Shown here: positions 1 through 8,847 of the stretch, one piece after another | Layout: each line of letters opens with the position of its first letter | How positions within the stretch are numbered: the stretch's first letter is position 1 | Assembly (NCBI GenBank): GCA_016841325.1 | Contig: JAENZJ010000013.1 | Coordinates: forward strand, 42,555-106,554 | Direction of reading: 5' to 3' | Source: Thermincola carboxydiphila | GTDB lineage: Bacteria; Bacillota; Thermincolia; Thermincolales; UBA2595 | Length of the DNA: 64,000 nt | Translations under genes and position numbers: made by a program | The notes under the pieces: generated by a model | What the model was told of the DNA's origin: nothing | The model's database searches: none | The model's input: the letters and a program-made list of their open reading frames with translations, nothing else

Positions 1-1
1 T

Positions 2-1231
2 TCCGAAGACATTGCCTTTGGCCCCGGAAATATGTGTTTGGAGAGGAAAGAGGTCAGAAACCGGGTTGATGAGGCGCTGGATTTTGTAGGATTAAGAGGT
101 TTTGAGGACCGTACCCCGGAGACCCTTTCCGGAGGAGAAGCACAGCGGGCTGTACTTGCCGGGGTAATAGCAATGAAGCCAAGACTGCTGGTCCTTGACC
201 AACCGGCAGCCGAGATGGATCCGCCGGGAAGGAGGGATATTTATAAAAGAATGGCTATGCTGAGCCGCACGGGTAACTGCAGCATAGTCCTGGTCACAGA
301 CCACCCCGAAGAGCTCAGGGACTATGGGACCCGGTTCATCTTCATGCAGGATGGGAGTATAGTTTCAGACAGTACTTTCCCCCCTGAACTGCCAGTTGCG
401 GCTGCAGACAGGGAGCTTTTGGGAATCAGGAGGTGTTCCGTATCCGGAGAAGTGGCAGCTTCTCTTGAGAAATGCAGCTTCTTCTATAACGGTACACAGG
501 AGGGCTGCCGTGAAGTCAGTCTTGAGCTCAGGATGGGGGAAATGGCTGCCCTGGTAGGGCTTAACGGTTCCGGGAAGACCACCCTGGCAAAACACTTTAA
601 TGGCCTGGTTGCCCCGCAGCAGGGTGTGGTCAGGGTCCTGGGCCGGGAACTGAACAAGACCAGTGTATGGGATATTCGCCGGGAAGTCGGGTTCCTGTTT
701 CAAAATCCTGATTACCAGATATTTGCCAACTCAGTTGAGGAAGAAGCAGCCTTTGCCCTTAAAATCCGGAAAATTCCCCCTGACCGGATCATGGAACGGG
801 TACACCATGTCCTCAGGGTAACGGGACTCTCTGAGTACCGCACCTGGCATCCGCAAAGGCTGAGCCGCGGCCAGAGACAGCTCCTGGCCCTGGCCTCGGT
901 CCTGGCACCTGAACCCGGGATCATTATTGCTGATGAACCCACATCAGGTCTTAACCGCGGCTCTGCTGAACATATTATGCAGCTTTTATCACAGTTGGCC
1001 GGTGAAGGGCGGGCTGTCCTCCTGGTGACCCATGACCTGGGCCTGGCAGCCCGGTATGCCAGCCGGATCGTGGGTATGTTCAGGCATCGCATCTGTATTG
1101 ACACCCCCGTTGAGCAGCTGGATGCCCACCTGGATGGATTCCGGAGTATTGGGCTGGATTTTGCCAACAGCCGGGACTGTAAGGACATTGCGGAAGGAGG
1201 GGCTGTAATTGGCGCTGTTTGCGGGATATAA
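2..1231 (+). CDS. ECF transporter fused double ATPase (EcfA-EcfA'), 5' end outside window
   Basis: The gene enters from the left edge, so its start is not seen; the first codons read SEDIAFGPGN, typical of the segment behind the Q-loop of an ECF ATPase. Two ABC ATPase domains are fused. Domain 1 shows signature LSGGE, Walker B LLVLDQP and H-loop VTDH. Domain 2 is complete: Walker A GLNGSGKTT (nt about 559-585), Q-loop LFQNPDYQ, signature LSRGQ, Walker B IIIADEP, VTHD. It would power uptake of a vitamin through the EcfT and S proteins encoded next. It overlaps ecfT by 23 bp, suggesting translational coupling. Oddity: the Walker B glutamate of domain 1 is Gln and the domain 2 signature is altered, which together would form one degenerate ATP site. 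Confidence 0.9.
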   Translation, partial: SEDIAFGPGNMCLERKEVRNRVDEALDFVGLRGFEDRTPETLSGGEAQRAVLAGVIAMKPRLLVLDQPAAEMDPPGRRDIYKRMAMLSRTGNCSIVLVTDHPEELRDYGTRFIFMQDGSIVSDSTFPPELPVAAADRELLGIRRCSVSGEVAASLEKCSFFYNGTQEGCREVSLELRMGEMAALVGLNGSGKTTLAKHFNGLVAPQQGVVRVLGRELNKTSVWDIRREVGFLFQNPDYQIFANSVEEEAAFALKIRKIPPDRIMERVHHVLRVTGLSEYRTWHPQRLSRGQRQLLALASVLAPEPGIIIADEPTSGLNRGSAEHIMQLLSQLAGEGRAVLLVTHDLGLAARYASRIVGMFRHRICIDTPVEQLDAHLDGFRSIGLDFANSRDCKDIAEGGAVIGAVCGI

Positions 1232-1970
1232 AAACAGGGGGACCCGGATTGACAGGCTTGACCCCAGGACCAAGGTGTCCTGGCTGATTCTGATGGTTAT
1301 CCTGGCATTGGTGAATACCAATTACGGAGTCCTGGTCCTTTTGCCGGTGGTTGTTTTGCTCAGTTCACGGGCAGCCGGTATCCCCCTGCGCACCTTTACC
1401 CACCCTGTCCTGGTTCTGGCCCTGGCAGCGCTACAGTTGTTTATCATTCAACTGCTTTTCTGCAGGGAAGGTTACCCGATAGCTGCCCTTGGGCCGCTGG
1501 AAATTTACAGTGGTGCTGTCCCCCTGGCGTTAACCGCGGCCCTGCGCCTCAGTGTAATTGTACTTGCCGGGATGCAGTTTATGCTTTGGACTGCTCCGTC
1601 CGACCTGGTCCTGATGCTGGTTAAAGCCCGTATCCCGTACCGTTTTGCCATGCTTGCAGGACTGGCAATGAGGTTTTTACCCCTGATGGAACGGGAATTG
1701 GCCGGAATTCTGGAGAGCCAGTCTTCCCGGGGGGTTACCATGAGGACTCCATTCCAGAAGATAACTGCCCTGCTGCCGGTGACAATGCCATTCCTCTACC
1801 GTTCCTTCCGGAGGGCCGGGGAGACTGCACTGGCCATGGAGCTGCGCGGCTTTGGGCGATACCCGGAGAGGACGTTTCTTTATGATTTAAAAATCAGCCC
1901 TTGGGAGAAATTTTCCGTTATCCTGATGAGTGGAGGCTGTTTTCTGGTTATCTGGCTGAATAAATTTTAG
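1209..1970 (+). CDS. ecfT: ECF transporter transmembrane protein EcfT (CbiQ/YkoC-like)
   Basis: A 253-aa membrane protein starting with TTG inside the end of the ATPase gene. The N-terminus has the EcfT motif LDPRTKVSW, followed by several hydrophobic segments. The C-terminal half carries the two coupling-helix X-R-G motifs that dock onto the ATPases: SSRGVTM and ELRGFGRY. Length and motif order fit EcfT. Its stop codon overlaps the Shine-Dalgarno of the S-component gene. Start choice rests on overlap and on the N-terminal motif; no separate strong ribosome binding site is visible. Confidence 0.88.
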   Translation: MALFAGYKNRGTRIDRLDPRTKVSWLILMVILALVNTNYGVLVLLPVVVLLSSRAAGIPLRTFTHPVLVLALAALQLFIIQLLFCREGYPIAALGPLEIYSGAVPLALTAALRLSVIVLAGMQFMLWTAPSDLVLMLVKARIPYRFAMLAGLAMRFLPLMERELAGILESQSSRGVTMRTPFQKITALLPVTMPFLYRSFRRAGETALAMELRGFGRYPERTFLYDLKISPWEKFSVILMSGGCFLVIWLNKF

Positions 1971-1982
1971 GAGGTTTTTATA

Positions 1983-2549
1983 ATGAAAACAAATGCACCG
2001 GAAGTAAATGTTTCTTTGCGTGCAAAGTCTTTCTGGAGGACTGATACCAGGGCCCTGGTTGGCGCTGTGGTCCTGGGTGTGGCTTTTGTGCTGGTCCAGC
2101 AGATTGCCCACCACATTGATGCTGTGGTCTGGCCGCCTCTGGTTATCATTGGCGGGATCACCTGGGCCACATTTACCGGACTGATTACACTGATTTTCCG
2201 CCAGCCGGCAGGAATCATCATGGGAGAAATACAGGCCTTGATTGCCGTGGCTTCAGGGCTTTCACCACTGGCTGTGTTTTTTATTCCTGCCAACGGACTG
2301 GGTTCCCTGGCCTATTCACTGGCTGCACAGAAGCTGTCCATGGAGAAATGGAGCCATCACTTTATCGCTCAGTGCCTGGCCAATATTTCCGGAAATATCT
2401 GTGTCGGGGCAGGGCTGTATGTGCTCCTGAAGCTTCCCCTGAACGCAGTTTTGGTTTCATCAGCAGTGACTGCGGCAGTGGGAATTATCGGGGCCACAAT
2501 TCTGACCAAAATGATCAGTGATTCTCTGAGGAGGGCCGGACTGATATAA
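1983..2549 (+). CDS. ECF transporter substrate-binding S component, YkoE-like
   Basis: A 188-aa, very hydrophobic protein with about five to six membrane segments, preceded by an AGGAGG site 7 bp upstream that overlaps the ecfT stop. Its place after fused ATPases and EcfT makes it the substrate-specific S component. The RQPAGIIMGEIQAL segment resembles the R-x-PGA...E pattern of YkoE proteins, which serve hydroxymethylpyrimidine/thiamin uptake in Bacillus together with a fused YkoD ATPase and YkoC. Family membership of the module is well supported; the substrate is an inference. No TPP riboswitch can be judged because the operon start lies outside the window. Confidence 0.75.
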   Translation: MKTNAPEVNVSLRAKSFWRTDTRALVGAVVLGVAFVLVQQIAHHIDAVVWPPLVIIGGITWATFTGLITLIFRQPAGIIMGEIQALIAVASGLSPLAVFFIPANGLGSLAYSLAAQKLSMEKWSHHFIAQCLANISGNICVGAGLYVLLKLPLNAVLVSSAVTAAVGIIGATILTKMISDSLRRAGLI

Positions 2550-2554
2550 CCTCA

Positions 2555-2610
2555 GGCTCTGGAAATGACCGTGGGGGTATATGGTGAGCTATTGTACCGA
2601 TTTTCAACAC
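2555..2610 (+). repeat. Solo end of a dispersed palindromic element
   Basis: This 56-bp stretch between the S-component stop and the UbiD gene is nearly identical to the left end of the palindromic element at 34520-34833: both share GGAAATGACCGTGGG, a GCATATGG/TATATGG core, GAGCTATTGTA and CGATTTTCA. Here only one arm is present, so it is a remnant or half element. An open frame runs through it into ubiD, but that part is not coding. Confidence 0.75.
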
Positions 2611-2631
2611 CTGACAATAAGGAGGAAGATT

Positions 2632-4008
2632 ATGAACCAGGACTGGCGAGACCTGATTGAAAAACTTGAAGCAAAGGGAGAAGTGGTGCGGATTCCGGGC
2701 CATGTCTCCCGCGATTACGAGATAAGCGCTCTGATGATGGACCTGGAAAAAAAGCACCGCTATCCTATGGTAATCTTTGAAAATGTTGCTGACAGCAGTT
2801 TTCCTGTGGTAACCAATGCCCTGGCCCCCCGGAGCCGTCTGGCAGCAGCCATGGGAGTGGCGGAACAGGATCTGGCCGCCGAATATGGCCGCAGGATCCA
2901 GCTGCGGCCCGGTGTCAGGAAGATTGACAGGGCCCCTTTTGAGGCCAACCTGATGCAAGAGGACCAGGTGGACCTGACCCGGTTGCCCATTCTGACCCAT
3001 TTCCCTATTGATGCCGGACCATATATCACTTCCGGCCTTTGTGTGGCCCGCGACCCGGAGACAGGGGCTGAGACTCTCGGGTTTCACCGCATGCAGCTTA
3101 AGGGGCGCAATAAGCTGGGGATCAGTTTCCATTCCCGGCAGAGGCTCTGGGAATATTTCCGCCGTTCTGAGGAGAAGGGGCAAAACCTTGAGGCCGCCGT
3201 GGTCATAGGTATACATCCCAACATTGCCCTTGGTTCCATGGCCCTGATACCTTACCATGAAGGCAAATACAGCGCCATTGGCGGCCTTTTTGAAGCCCCC
3301 CTTGAAGTATCCGGATGCCGGACGGTGAACCTGGATGTCCCTGCCTGGGCGGAAATTGTGCTTGAGGGTGAAATCCTGGCCGGGGTCAGGGAACAGGAAG
3401 GCCCGTTTGCCGAGTTTACCAATTACGCCTGTTACCGCAGTACGGAAAACGTGTTCCGGGTCAAGGCTGTCCAATACCGCGAGGGGGCGCTCTTCCATGA
3501 TATTACTCCCGGAATGAGCTCTGAACACATCACCATTGTGGCCGTCCAGAGAGAAGGGGATGTCTTAAATGCCCTGAACCGGACCCTGCCTAATATCAAG
3601 GCCGTCCATGCCCCCTTTTCCTCCTGTGGTCTTTTTCACTGCTACATATCCATGAAAAAGATTGCCGAGGGGCAGCCACAGCAGGCCATTTTTGCGGCCC
3701 TCGGAGTAGACCATAATATTAAAATGGTGGTAGTTGTCGATGAGGATGTTGATGTCTTTGACGAACGGGAAGTCCTCTGGGCCATGGCCACCCGCCTGCA
3801 GGCTGACAGGGGAGTGACCATTGTTCCCCAGCACCTGGGCATGGGCTGCACCCTGGATCCGTCAACCGATGAACTGAGCCGGACAGCCAAAATGGGGATT
3901 GATGCCACCAAACCCATGAGCGGTTATGTGCCCACTATTGAAATTGATGACAGCGTGCGCAGCCGGGTACAGAGATTCTGGCCTGACCTGGGGTTGGCAA
4001 ATGAATGA
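2632..4008 (+). CDS. ubiD: UbiD family (de)carboxylase
   Basis: 458 aa, the normal length of UbiD enzymes, which (de)carboxylate unsaturated or aromatic acids with prenylated FMN. Visible family features are an N-terminal WRDLIEKLEAKGEV start, FHRMQLKGRNKLGI with the conserved arginine, and EGPFAEFTNY, which holds the catalytic glutamate pair. ATG 2632 is chosen because AAGGAGG lies 6-13 bp upstream; a farther upstream ATG (2581) falls inside a dispersed repeat. No ubiX-type prenyltransferase is seen in the window. It is followed after 18 bp by the hydantoinase A gene, so the three genes probably form one operon; the substrate is unknown. Confidence 0.88.
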   Translation: MNQDWRDLIEKLEAKGEVVRIPGHVSRDYEISALMMDLEKKHRYPMVIFENVADSSFPVVTNALAPRSRLAAAMGVAEQDLAAEYGRRIQLRPGVRKIDRAPFEANLMQEDQVDLTRLPILTHFPIDAGPYITSGLCVARDPETGAETLGFHRMQLKGRNKLGISFHSRQRLWEYFRRSEEKGQNLEAAVVIGIHPNIALGSMALIPYHEGKYSAIGGLFEAPLEVSGCRTVNLDVPAWAEIVLEGEILAGVREQEGPFAEFTNYACYRSTENVFRVKAVQYREGALFHDITPGMSSEHITIVAVQREGDVLNALNRTLPNIKAVHAPFSSCGLFHCYISMKKIAEGQPQQAIFAALGVDHNIKMVVVVDEDVDVFDEREVLWAMATRLQADRGVTIVPQHLGMGCTLDPSTDELSRTAKMGIDATKPMSGYVPTIEIDDSVRSRVQRFWPDLGLANE

Positions 4009-4026
4009 CAGTCTGGGGGATGAAGC

Positions 4027-6132
4027 ATGTACAGGGTAGCTATTGATACCGGAGGGACATTTACAGACATTGCAGCCGTGAACAAATCCGGACAAATGAT
4101 GATGCTTAAGAGTCCGACCGACAGGGAGGACCCGGCCCGGGGTATAGTTTCGGCCCTGGCCGAAATGGCCGGCTGTTGGGGCCTGGACCTGACATCTTTT
4201 CTGGGTCAGACTGAGCAGATTATTCACGGGACCACTCTTGTCCTTAATGCTCTTCTGGAAGGACGCGGTTCCCGGACGGCCCTGCTGACCACCGAAGGTT
4301 TCCGTGATGCCCTGGAGATACGGCGGTCACGCAGGGAAAACCAGTGGGATTTGCGGGCACCGGTCCCCAGAGTCCTGGTCCCGCGCCGGCTGCGCCTGGG
4401 GGTCAGGGAACGCCTGGATTACCGGGGAGAGGTTGTAATTCCCCTGGACCGGGAACAACTGAAAAAGACGGTCCTCCGCCTTCAGGCAGAGGGTGTGGAG
4501 TCAGTGGCGGTTTGTTTCCTCTTTTCTTTTCAGAACCCGGCCCATGAGGAAGCTGCTGCTGCAGTACTCCGGGAGTCCCTGCCGGGAGTAGTGGTAACCA
4601 CATCGGCAGAGGTATCACCCAGGATCAGAGAGTATGAGCGAACTACCACAGTTGTCCGAAATGCTTACCTGACTCCTGTCCTGGCTGCATATCTGGACCG
4701 GCTTGAAGAAAAGCTGGCCGCTTATAGCGATAACCGGCCCATTTACCTGATGCTGAACAGCGGCGGCCTGACTGATGCCAGGACTGTGAAGAATTTTGCC
4801 GTCAAGACCCTCCTCTCTGGTCCGGCCGGGGGAGCCCAGGGCGGGCAGGGAATGGCACAGGCCCTGCAAAGGCCTGACCTGGTGGTCGCCGACATGGGGG
4901 GGACCAGTTTTGATGTCACTCTGGTGGTGGACGGCAAATGCAGGCAGGTACCTGAAGCTGAACTGGCCGGACACCCGGTTACTTTACCCATGACTGATAT
5001 CCGGTCCATCGGGGCCGGAGGAGGCAGTGTGGCTTCAGTTGATGAAAGCGGCCGGCTGTTGGTGGGGCCGCGTTCGGCCGGTTCTGTACCGGGGCCGGCC
5101 TGTTACGGGCGCGGGGGGACAGAACCTACTGTTACAGATGCCGCCTTGCTGTTGGGCCTGCTGAATCCGGAGAGTTTCCTTGGTGGCAGGCTCAGGCTGG
5201 ATTATAACAGGGCTTTTGCTGCTGTGAGGGATAATATTGCTGTCCCCCTGGGGCTGGATGTGGCTGAAGCTGCCCTTGCAATATATCGCATTGCGGCAGC
5301 CAGGATGGCTGATGCCATTAGACTGGTCACCGTCCGGCAGGGGCTTGACCCGCGGCAGTTTGCCCTGGTGGCTGCCGGTGGGGCTTTTCCGCTTTTTGCC
5401 GGCCTGATTGCCGGTGAAATGGAGATGAGGGAGGCAATTGTACCGCTGCAGGGCCCTGTTTTTTGCGCCTGGGGTATGTTAGGGGCATCCCGGCAGATGG
5501 ATCTGTCCCGGACATGCCTGATATCATCCGGGGCCTTTGAGTGCGATGCCCTTAATGCCCTGGTGGGAGACATGCTGGCAGAGGGCAATGCAGACCTGGA
5601 CAGATATGGGGTTCCTGTACCGGAACGGGAAACAGAACTTACCCTGGAAATGAAATATCAGGACCAACACCACGAGATCAGCATTAATCCGGGGGAATTG
5701 AGGTTTGGGCCTTCATCTGCTGCCAGCATCAATCATGCCTTCCATAAGCGCCACAGGGAGTTATTCGGTTATGATGAACCCGGCAAGCCGTGGGAAATCG
5801 TCAATGTCAGGCTGGTATGCCGGGAAAGGGCGGGGGGTTATGTGTACCCTGCACCCGGTTATTGGACGGGGGATAATACTGAGGGCCCAATAAGTCCCCC
5901 GGCAGAATGCCGTGAGGTGATGACCGGCCCTGCAGGGTGGCAGGCGGTAAAGGTCTATGGGGCTGCAGGGGTGCCGCCGGAGGTTTCCGGCCCGGCTTTG
6001 CTGGAGTTCCCTTACACCACTGTTCTGGTCCCCGCAGGATTTACTGCTTCCACTAAGGCACAGGGCTGTATCTCATTGTGCCGGGAAGTGCAGAATACAA
6101 AAAAACGGGAGGAGTGCTGCAATGAATCCTGA
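4027..6132 (+). CDS. hyuA: Hydantoinase/oxoprolinase family protein, A (ATP-binding) subunit
   Basis: 701 aa, matching HyuA-type subunits of ATP-dependent hydantoinases, 5-oxoprolinase and acetone/acetophenone carboxylases. The N-terminal phosphate loop is VAIDTGGTFTDIAAV, a second ATPase-fold motif is VADMGGTSFDVTLV (about residues 289-302), and GAGGGSVA and VPGPACYGRGG follow. The C-terminal 150 residues form the usual beta-rich domain. ATG 4027 has GGGGGA upstream. It overlaps hyuB by 11 bp. Placement behind a UbiD gene suggests that the cluster activates and (de)carboxylates one compound, but which one cannot be read from sequence. Confidence 0.88.
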   Translation: MYRVAIDTGGTFTDIAAVNKSGQMMMLKSPTDREDPARGIVSALAEMAGCWGLDLTSFLGQTEQIIHGTTLVLNALLEGRGSRTALLTTEGFRDALEIRRSRRENQWDLRAPVPRVLVPRRLRLGVRERLDYRGEVVIPLDREQLKKTVLRLQAEGVESVAVCFLFSFQNPAHEEAAAAVLRESLPGVVVTTSAEVSPRIREYERTTTVVRNAYLTPVLAAYLDRLEEKLAAYSDNRPIYLMLNSGGLTDARTVKNFAVKTLLSGPAGGAQGGQGMAQALQRPDLVVADMGGTSFDVTLVVDGKCRQVPEAELAGHPVTLPMTDIRSIGAGGGSVASVDESGRLLVGPRSAGSVPGPACYGRGGTEPTVTDAALLLGLLNPESFLGGRLRLDYNRAFAAVRDNIAVPLGLDVAEAALAIYRIAAARMADAIRLVTVRQGLDPRQFALVAAGGAFPLFAGLIAGEMEMREAIVPLQGPVFCAWGMLGASRQMDLSRTCLISSGAFECDALNALVGDMLAEGNADLDRYGVPVPERETELTLEMKYQDQHHEISINPGELRFGPSSAASINHAFHKRHRELFGYDEPGKPWEIVNVRLVCRERAGGYVYPAPGYWTGDNTEGPISPPAECREVMTGPAGWQAVKVYGAAGVPPEVSGPALLEFPYTTVLVPAGFTASTKAQGCISLCREVQNTKKREECCNES

Positions 6133-7909
6133 GACCGGCACCCGTACTGAACGTGTCATCCTCCAGGCAGTAATTGCCAACCGCCTGGACAGTATAGCCA
6201 GGGAGATGGGCCTGGTCCTGGAAAGGTCAGCCCGTTCGCCCATTTTTGCCGAGGCCTGTGATTTTGCCTGTGGGATATGTAATGACAGGGGTGAACTGGT
6301 ATCCCAGCTGAGTGGTATCCCTATTTTGGCCACGGCAGGTTCCTTCAGTGTCCGGGCAGTATTGGAACGTTACGGGGATAAGATAGAGGATGGAGATGTT
6401 TTTATCGTCAATGACCCATATTACGGAGGTAATCACCTTCCTGACATAGGCATTATCACTCCGGTATTTGACGGGGGAAAACTGCTTTTTTTCTGTGTCA
6501 GCCGGGCACACCACGGGGATATCGGGGGTTCGGCGGCAGGGAGCTATAACCCCAGGGCCACGGAAATTTTTCAGGAGGGAGTGCGCATTCCGCCTCTCCG
6601 TCTGGTCAGCCGGGGTGTTATGGTGGAAGATGTCCTGGACCTGATAACTTATAACACCAGGAATCCCGGGATGCTTAAGAGTGACCTGTTAGCCCAGATA
6701 GGGGCAAACCGGATCGGGCGCCTGCGTATTCTGGAGATGCTGGAGCAGTACCGGGCAGAAGCTGTCTGCCGGACGGTTGAGGAGATACTGGACCAGGCTG
6801 AAAGACTGGCCAGGGAAAGAATTGCTGCCCTGCCGGAGGGGGTCTTTACCGGTGTTGAGCTGGTAGATGATGACGGGTTTCAGAAGGAACCGATCCGTAT
6901 TGAGGCCAGGGTCATCAAAAAGAGTGACAGCCTTACTGTGGATTTTACCGGCACTGACCCTCAGGTCAGGGGGTTTGTGAATACATCTATTGTTACAACG
7001 ACAACAGCTTCCTGTATAGCCGTATTATGGGTCCTGGGACCCGATGTCCCCAGAAACGGCGGCGCTTTTAGGGCCATCACGGTTAATGCCCCCCAGGGTT
7101 CCCTGGTAAATCCGCTCCCACCTGCTCCGGTAACTTTGAGTACCCTTACCCCCGCTGGAGAGATTATTTCCGCTATTTTCAGAGCACTGGCAGCAGCAGT
7201 TCCGGAGCGGATACCGGCCGGTTTTGGCCGTTACTGTGGCCCGTCATTTTACGGAGTTGACCCCCGTACGGGCAGGTTTTATGTTGGCTTTGCCTTTTGT
7301 GCCCTGGGGTCAGGCGGCGGGATGGACGGCCTGGACGGCAGTCCCTACATGGCCCCTATATCCAATTACGGAGGAGTGCGGACACCGAACATTGAGTCCA
7401 ATGAAGTCCAGTATCCCCATATTACTCTCTGTCACGAACTGGAGCCTGGTACTGCCGGGGCGGGCCGTTACCGCGGCGGGCCGGGCATCAGGTATGCCAT
7501 CAGGTTTTATGACCCTGACCCGGGGATTGTCATGTTTGGTGATGGGATGAAGATTCCCCCATACGGTCTGAGCGGGGGAGGACCCGGGAGCCTGAATAAA
7601 GCGCTCCTCCGCACACGCGGGCAGGAGATTCCGCTGATGAGCAAGGAGAGCCCGCGGCAGCTACAGCCCGGGGACTCAGTAGTGATGGTATCTTCAGGGG
7701 GCGGAGGCTGGGGCAAACCTTTGGAACGGGAACCTGAACTTGTCCTGCGGGACGTACAGGACGGTATTATTACAATTGAAACAGCCAGGAAAACCTATGG
7801 TGTGGTCATTGAGAAAACAGGCGGTAACCCGGCCAAAGAGCAACAGGCAGTTAATTTTGCCGAGACCAGAATTCTGAGAAGGAAAATGCTGACCGGGAAC
7901 GCAGGATAA
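6122..7909 (+). CDS. hyuB: Hydantoinase B / oxoprolinase family protein, B subunit
   Basis: 595 aa from ATG 6122, which has GGGAGGAG about 8 bp upstream; a longer upstream frame is only the overlap with hyuA. HyuB features are VNDPYYGGNHLPDI, the metal-site-like HHGDIGG segment and the glycine-rich C-terminus (SSGGGGWG). HyuA and HyuB work as a complex that uses ATP to open or carboxylate lactam, hydantoin or ketone substrates. The gene closes the UbiD-HyuA-HyuB operon; a palindromic repeat starts 2 bp behind its stop. Confidence 0.88.
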   Translation: MNPETGTRTERVILQAVIANRLDSIAREMGLVLERSARSPIFAEACDFACGICNDRGELVSQLSGIPILATAGSFSVRAVLERYGDKIEDGDVFIVNDPYYGGNHLPDIGIITPVFDGGKLLFFCVSRAHHGDIGGSAAGSYNPRATEIFQEGVRIPPLRLVSRGVMVEDVLDLITYNTRNPGMLKSDLLAQIGANRIGRLRILEMLEQYRAEAVCRTVEEILDQAERLARERIAALPEGVFTGVELVDDDGFQKEPIRIEARVIKKSDSLTVDFTGTDPQVRGFVNTSIVTTTTASCIAVLWVLGPDVPRNGGAFRAITVNAPQGSLVNPLPPAPVTLSTLTPAGEIISAIFRALAAAVPERIPAGFGRYCGPSFYGVDPRTGRFYVGFAFCALGSGGGMDGLDGSPYMAPISNYGGVRTPNIESNEVQYPHITLCHELEPGTAGAGRYRGGPGIRYAIRFYDPDPGIVMFGDGMKIPPYGLSGGGPGSLNKALLRTRGQEIPLMSKESPRQLQPGDSVVMVSSGGGGWGKPLEREPELVLRDVQDGIITIETARKTYGVVIEKTGGNPAKEQQAVNFAETRILRRKMLTGNAG

Positions 7910-7910
7910 G

Positions 7911-7988
7911 GAGTCAAAATTCAGGAGACAGGAGTCAGAATAAGAGAAGGGTTAGCATTCTGAATTCTGACTCCTGAATTCTGACTTC
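7911..7988. repeat. Imperfect inverted repeat built of GAATTCTGACT units
   Basis: Two arms of about 31 bp (7911-7941 and 7957-7988) are inverted copies with a few mismatches, rich in CAGGAGTCAGAAT words, with a 15-bp loop. The right arm also holds direct repeats of TGAATTCTGACT. It directly follows the hyuB stop and may act as a transcript end or be a small mobile-type palindrome. The remaining bases to 8115 show no gene. Confidence 0.6.
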
Positions 7989-8115
7989 TTTTGCAGCTTT
8001 GCTGCGTATGGTATAACATCAGTAAACCGGTAAATACTATACCTGCATGGACTATAATCATTACTTACTCAATATTCACCCTTATTTAATCCAGCAGATT
8101 CAGTGGAGGTAGGAA

Positions 8116-8823
8116 ATGAGCGGTTTACAGTTACCCCAGTTTAAACGGCTGCCCAATCACATTGGTATTATTCCTGACGGCAACCGCAGGTGGGCCGAAG
8201 CCCGGGGGATGACCAGGGAATGCGGTTATGAAAACGGCATCGGACCGGGGCTGCAGCTCTACGAGTTCTGCCGTGAGCTGGGCATCAAAGAACTAACCTT
8301 CTATGGTTTTACTCAGGATAATACCAAGAGGCCGCTTTCCCAGAAGAAGGCTTTTAAACAAGCATGTGTCGATGCTGTCCTAAAACTGTCAAAGTGTGAT
8401 GCTGCCCTAAGGGTCATCGGCAATGTTGATTCCCCGTCATTTCCGCGTGAACTGATACCATACACCAACAGGATTTCTTTCGGAAAAGGTTCCATCAAAA
8501 TAAATTTTCTCGTCAATTACGGCTGGCAGTGGGACCTGAACCACGGGTTGACCGGTTCGGCCGGGAAAGGCACTAACGGGAAAGGCTCTAATGGGAAAGG
8601 TACTAAGAAGGGGTTCTATCAGCACCTGGCATCTTCCGATGTCTCCAGGGTTGATTTGATTATCCGCTGGGGCGGCCGAAGAAGGCTGAGCGGGTTTTTG
8701 CCGGTACAGTCGATATATTCGGATTTTTATATCATTGATGATTACTGGCCGGACTTCACTCCGGAACACCTCTTTGAAGCCCTCAGGTGGTATGAGGGAC
8801 AGGATATTACCCTGGGAGGATGA
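8116..8823 (+). CDS. UppS-like cis-prenyltransferase family protein
   Basis: 235 aa of the undecaprenyl diphosphate synthase fold, which condenses isopentenyl diphosphate units. The substrate motif HIGIIPDGNRRWAE near the N-terminus contains the catalytic Asp, and the C-terminal VDLIIRWGGRRRLSGFLP, YSDFY and YWPDF segments match UppS landmarks. It differs from housekeeping UppS by a low-complexity insert, repeats of GKG(T/S)NGKG around residues 151-168, and by IIRWGG where UppS has LIRTSG. It is therefore more likely a paralogue than the cell-wall enzyme. Start ATG 8116 has GGAGGTAGG upstream. It lies 24 bp before the DUF3231-like pair. Confidence 0.75.
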   Translation: MSGLQLPQFKRLPNHIGIIPDGNRRWAEARGMTRECGYENGIGPGLQLYEFCRELGIKELTFYGFTQDNTKRPLSQKKAFKQACVDAVLKLSKCDAALRVIGNVDSPSFPRELIPYTNRISFGKGSIKINFLVNYGWQWDLNHGLTGSAGKGTNGKGSNGKGTKKGFYQHLASSDVSRVDLIIRWGGRRRLSGFLPVQSIYSDFYIIDDYWPDFTPEHLFEALRWYEGQDITLGG

Positions 8824-8847
8824 ACAAACAATAAAGGGGTTTTTGAC

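Noticed and set aside
2581..2631. 17-codon upstream extension of ubiD
   Set aside because: Lies inside the dispersed repeat arm; AAGGAGG directly precedes ATG 2632.
2515..3528. 337-codon minus-strand frame opposite ubiD
   Set aside because: Shadow of ubiD codon structure, spans the repeat arm, no recognisable protein features.
5957..6121. 55-codon upstream extension of hyuB
   Set aside because: It overlaps hyuA in another frame and lacks family similarity; ATG 6122 has a proper ribosome binding site.
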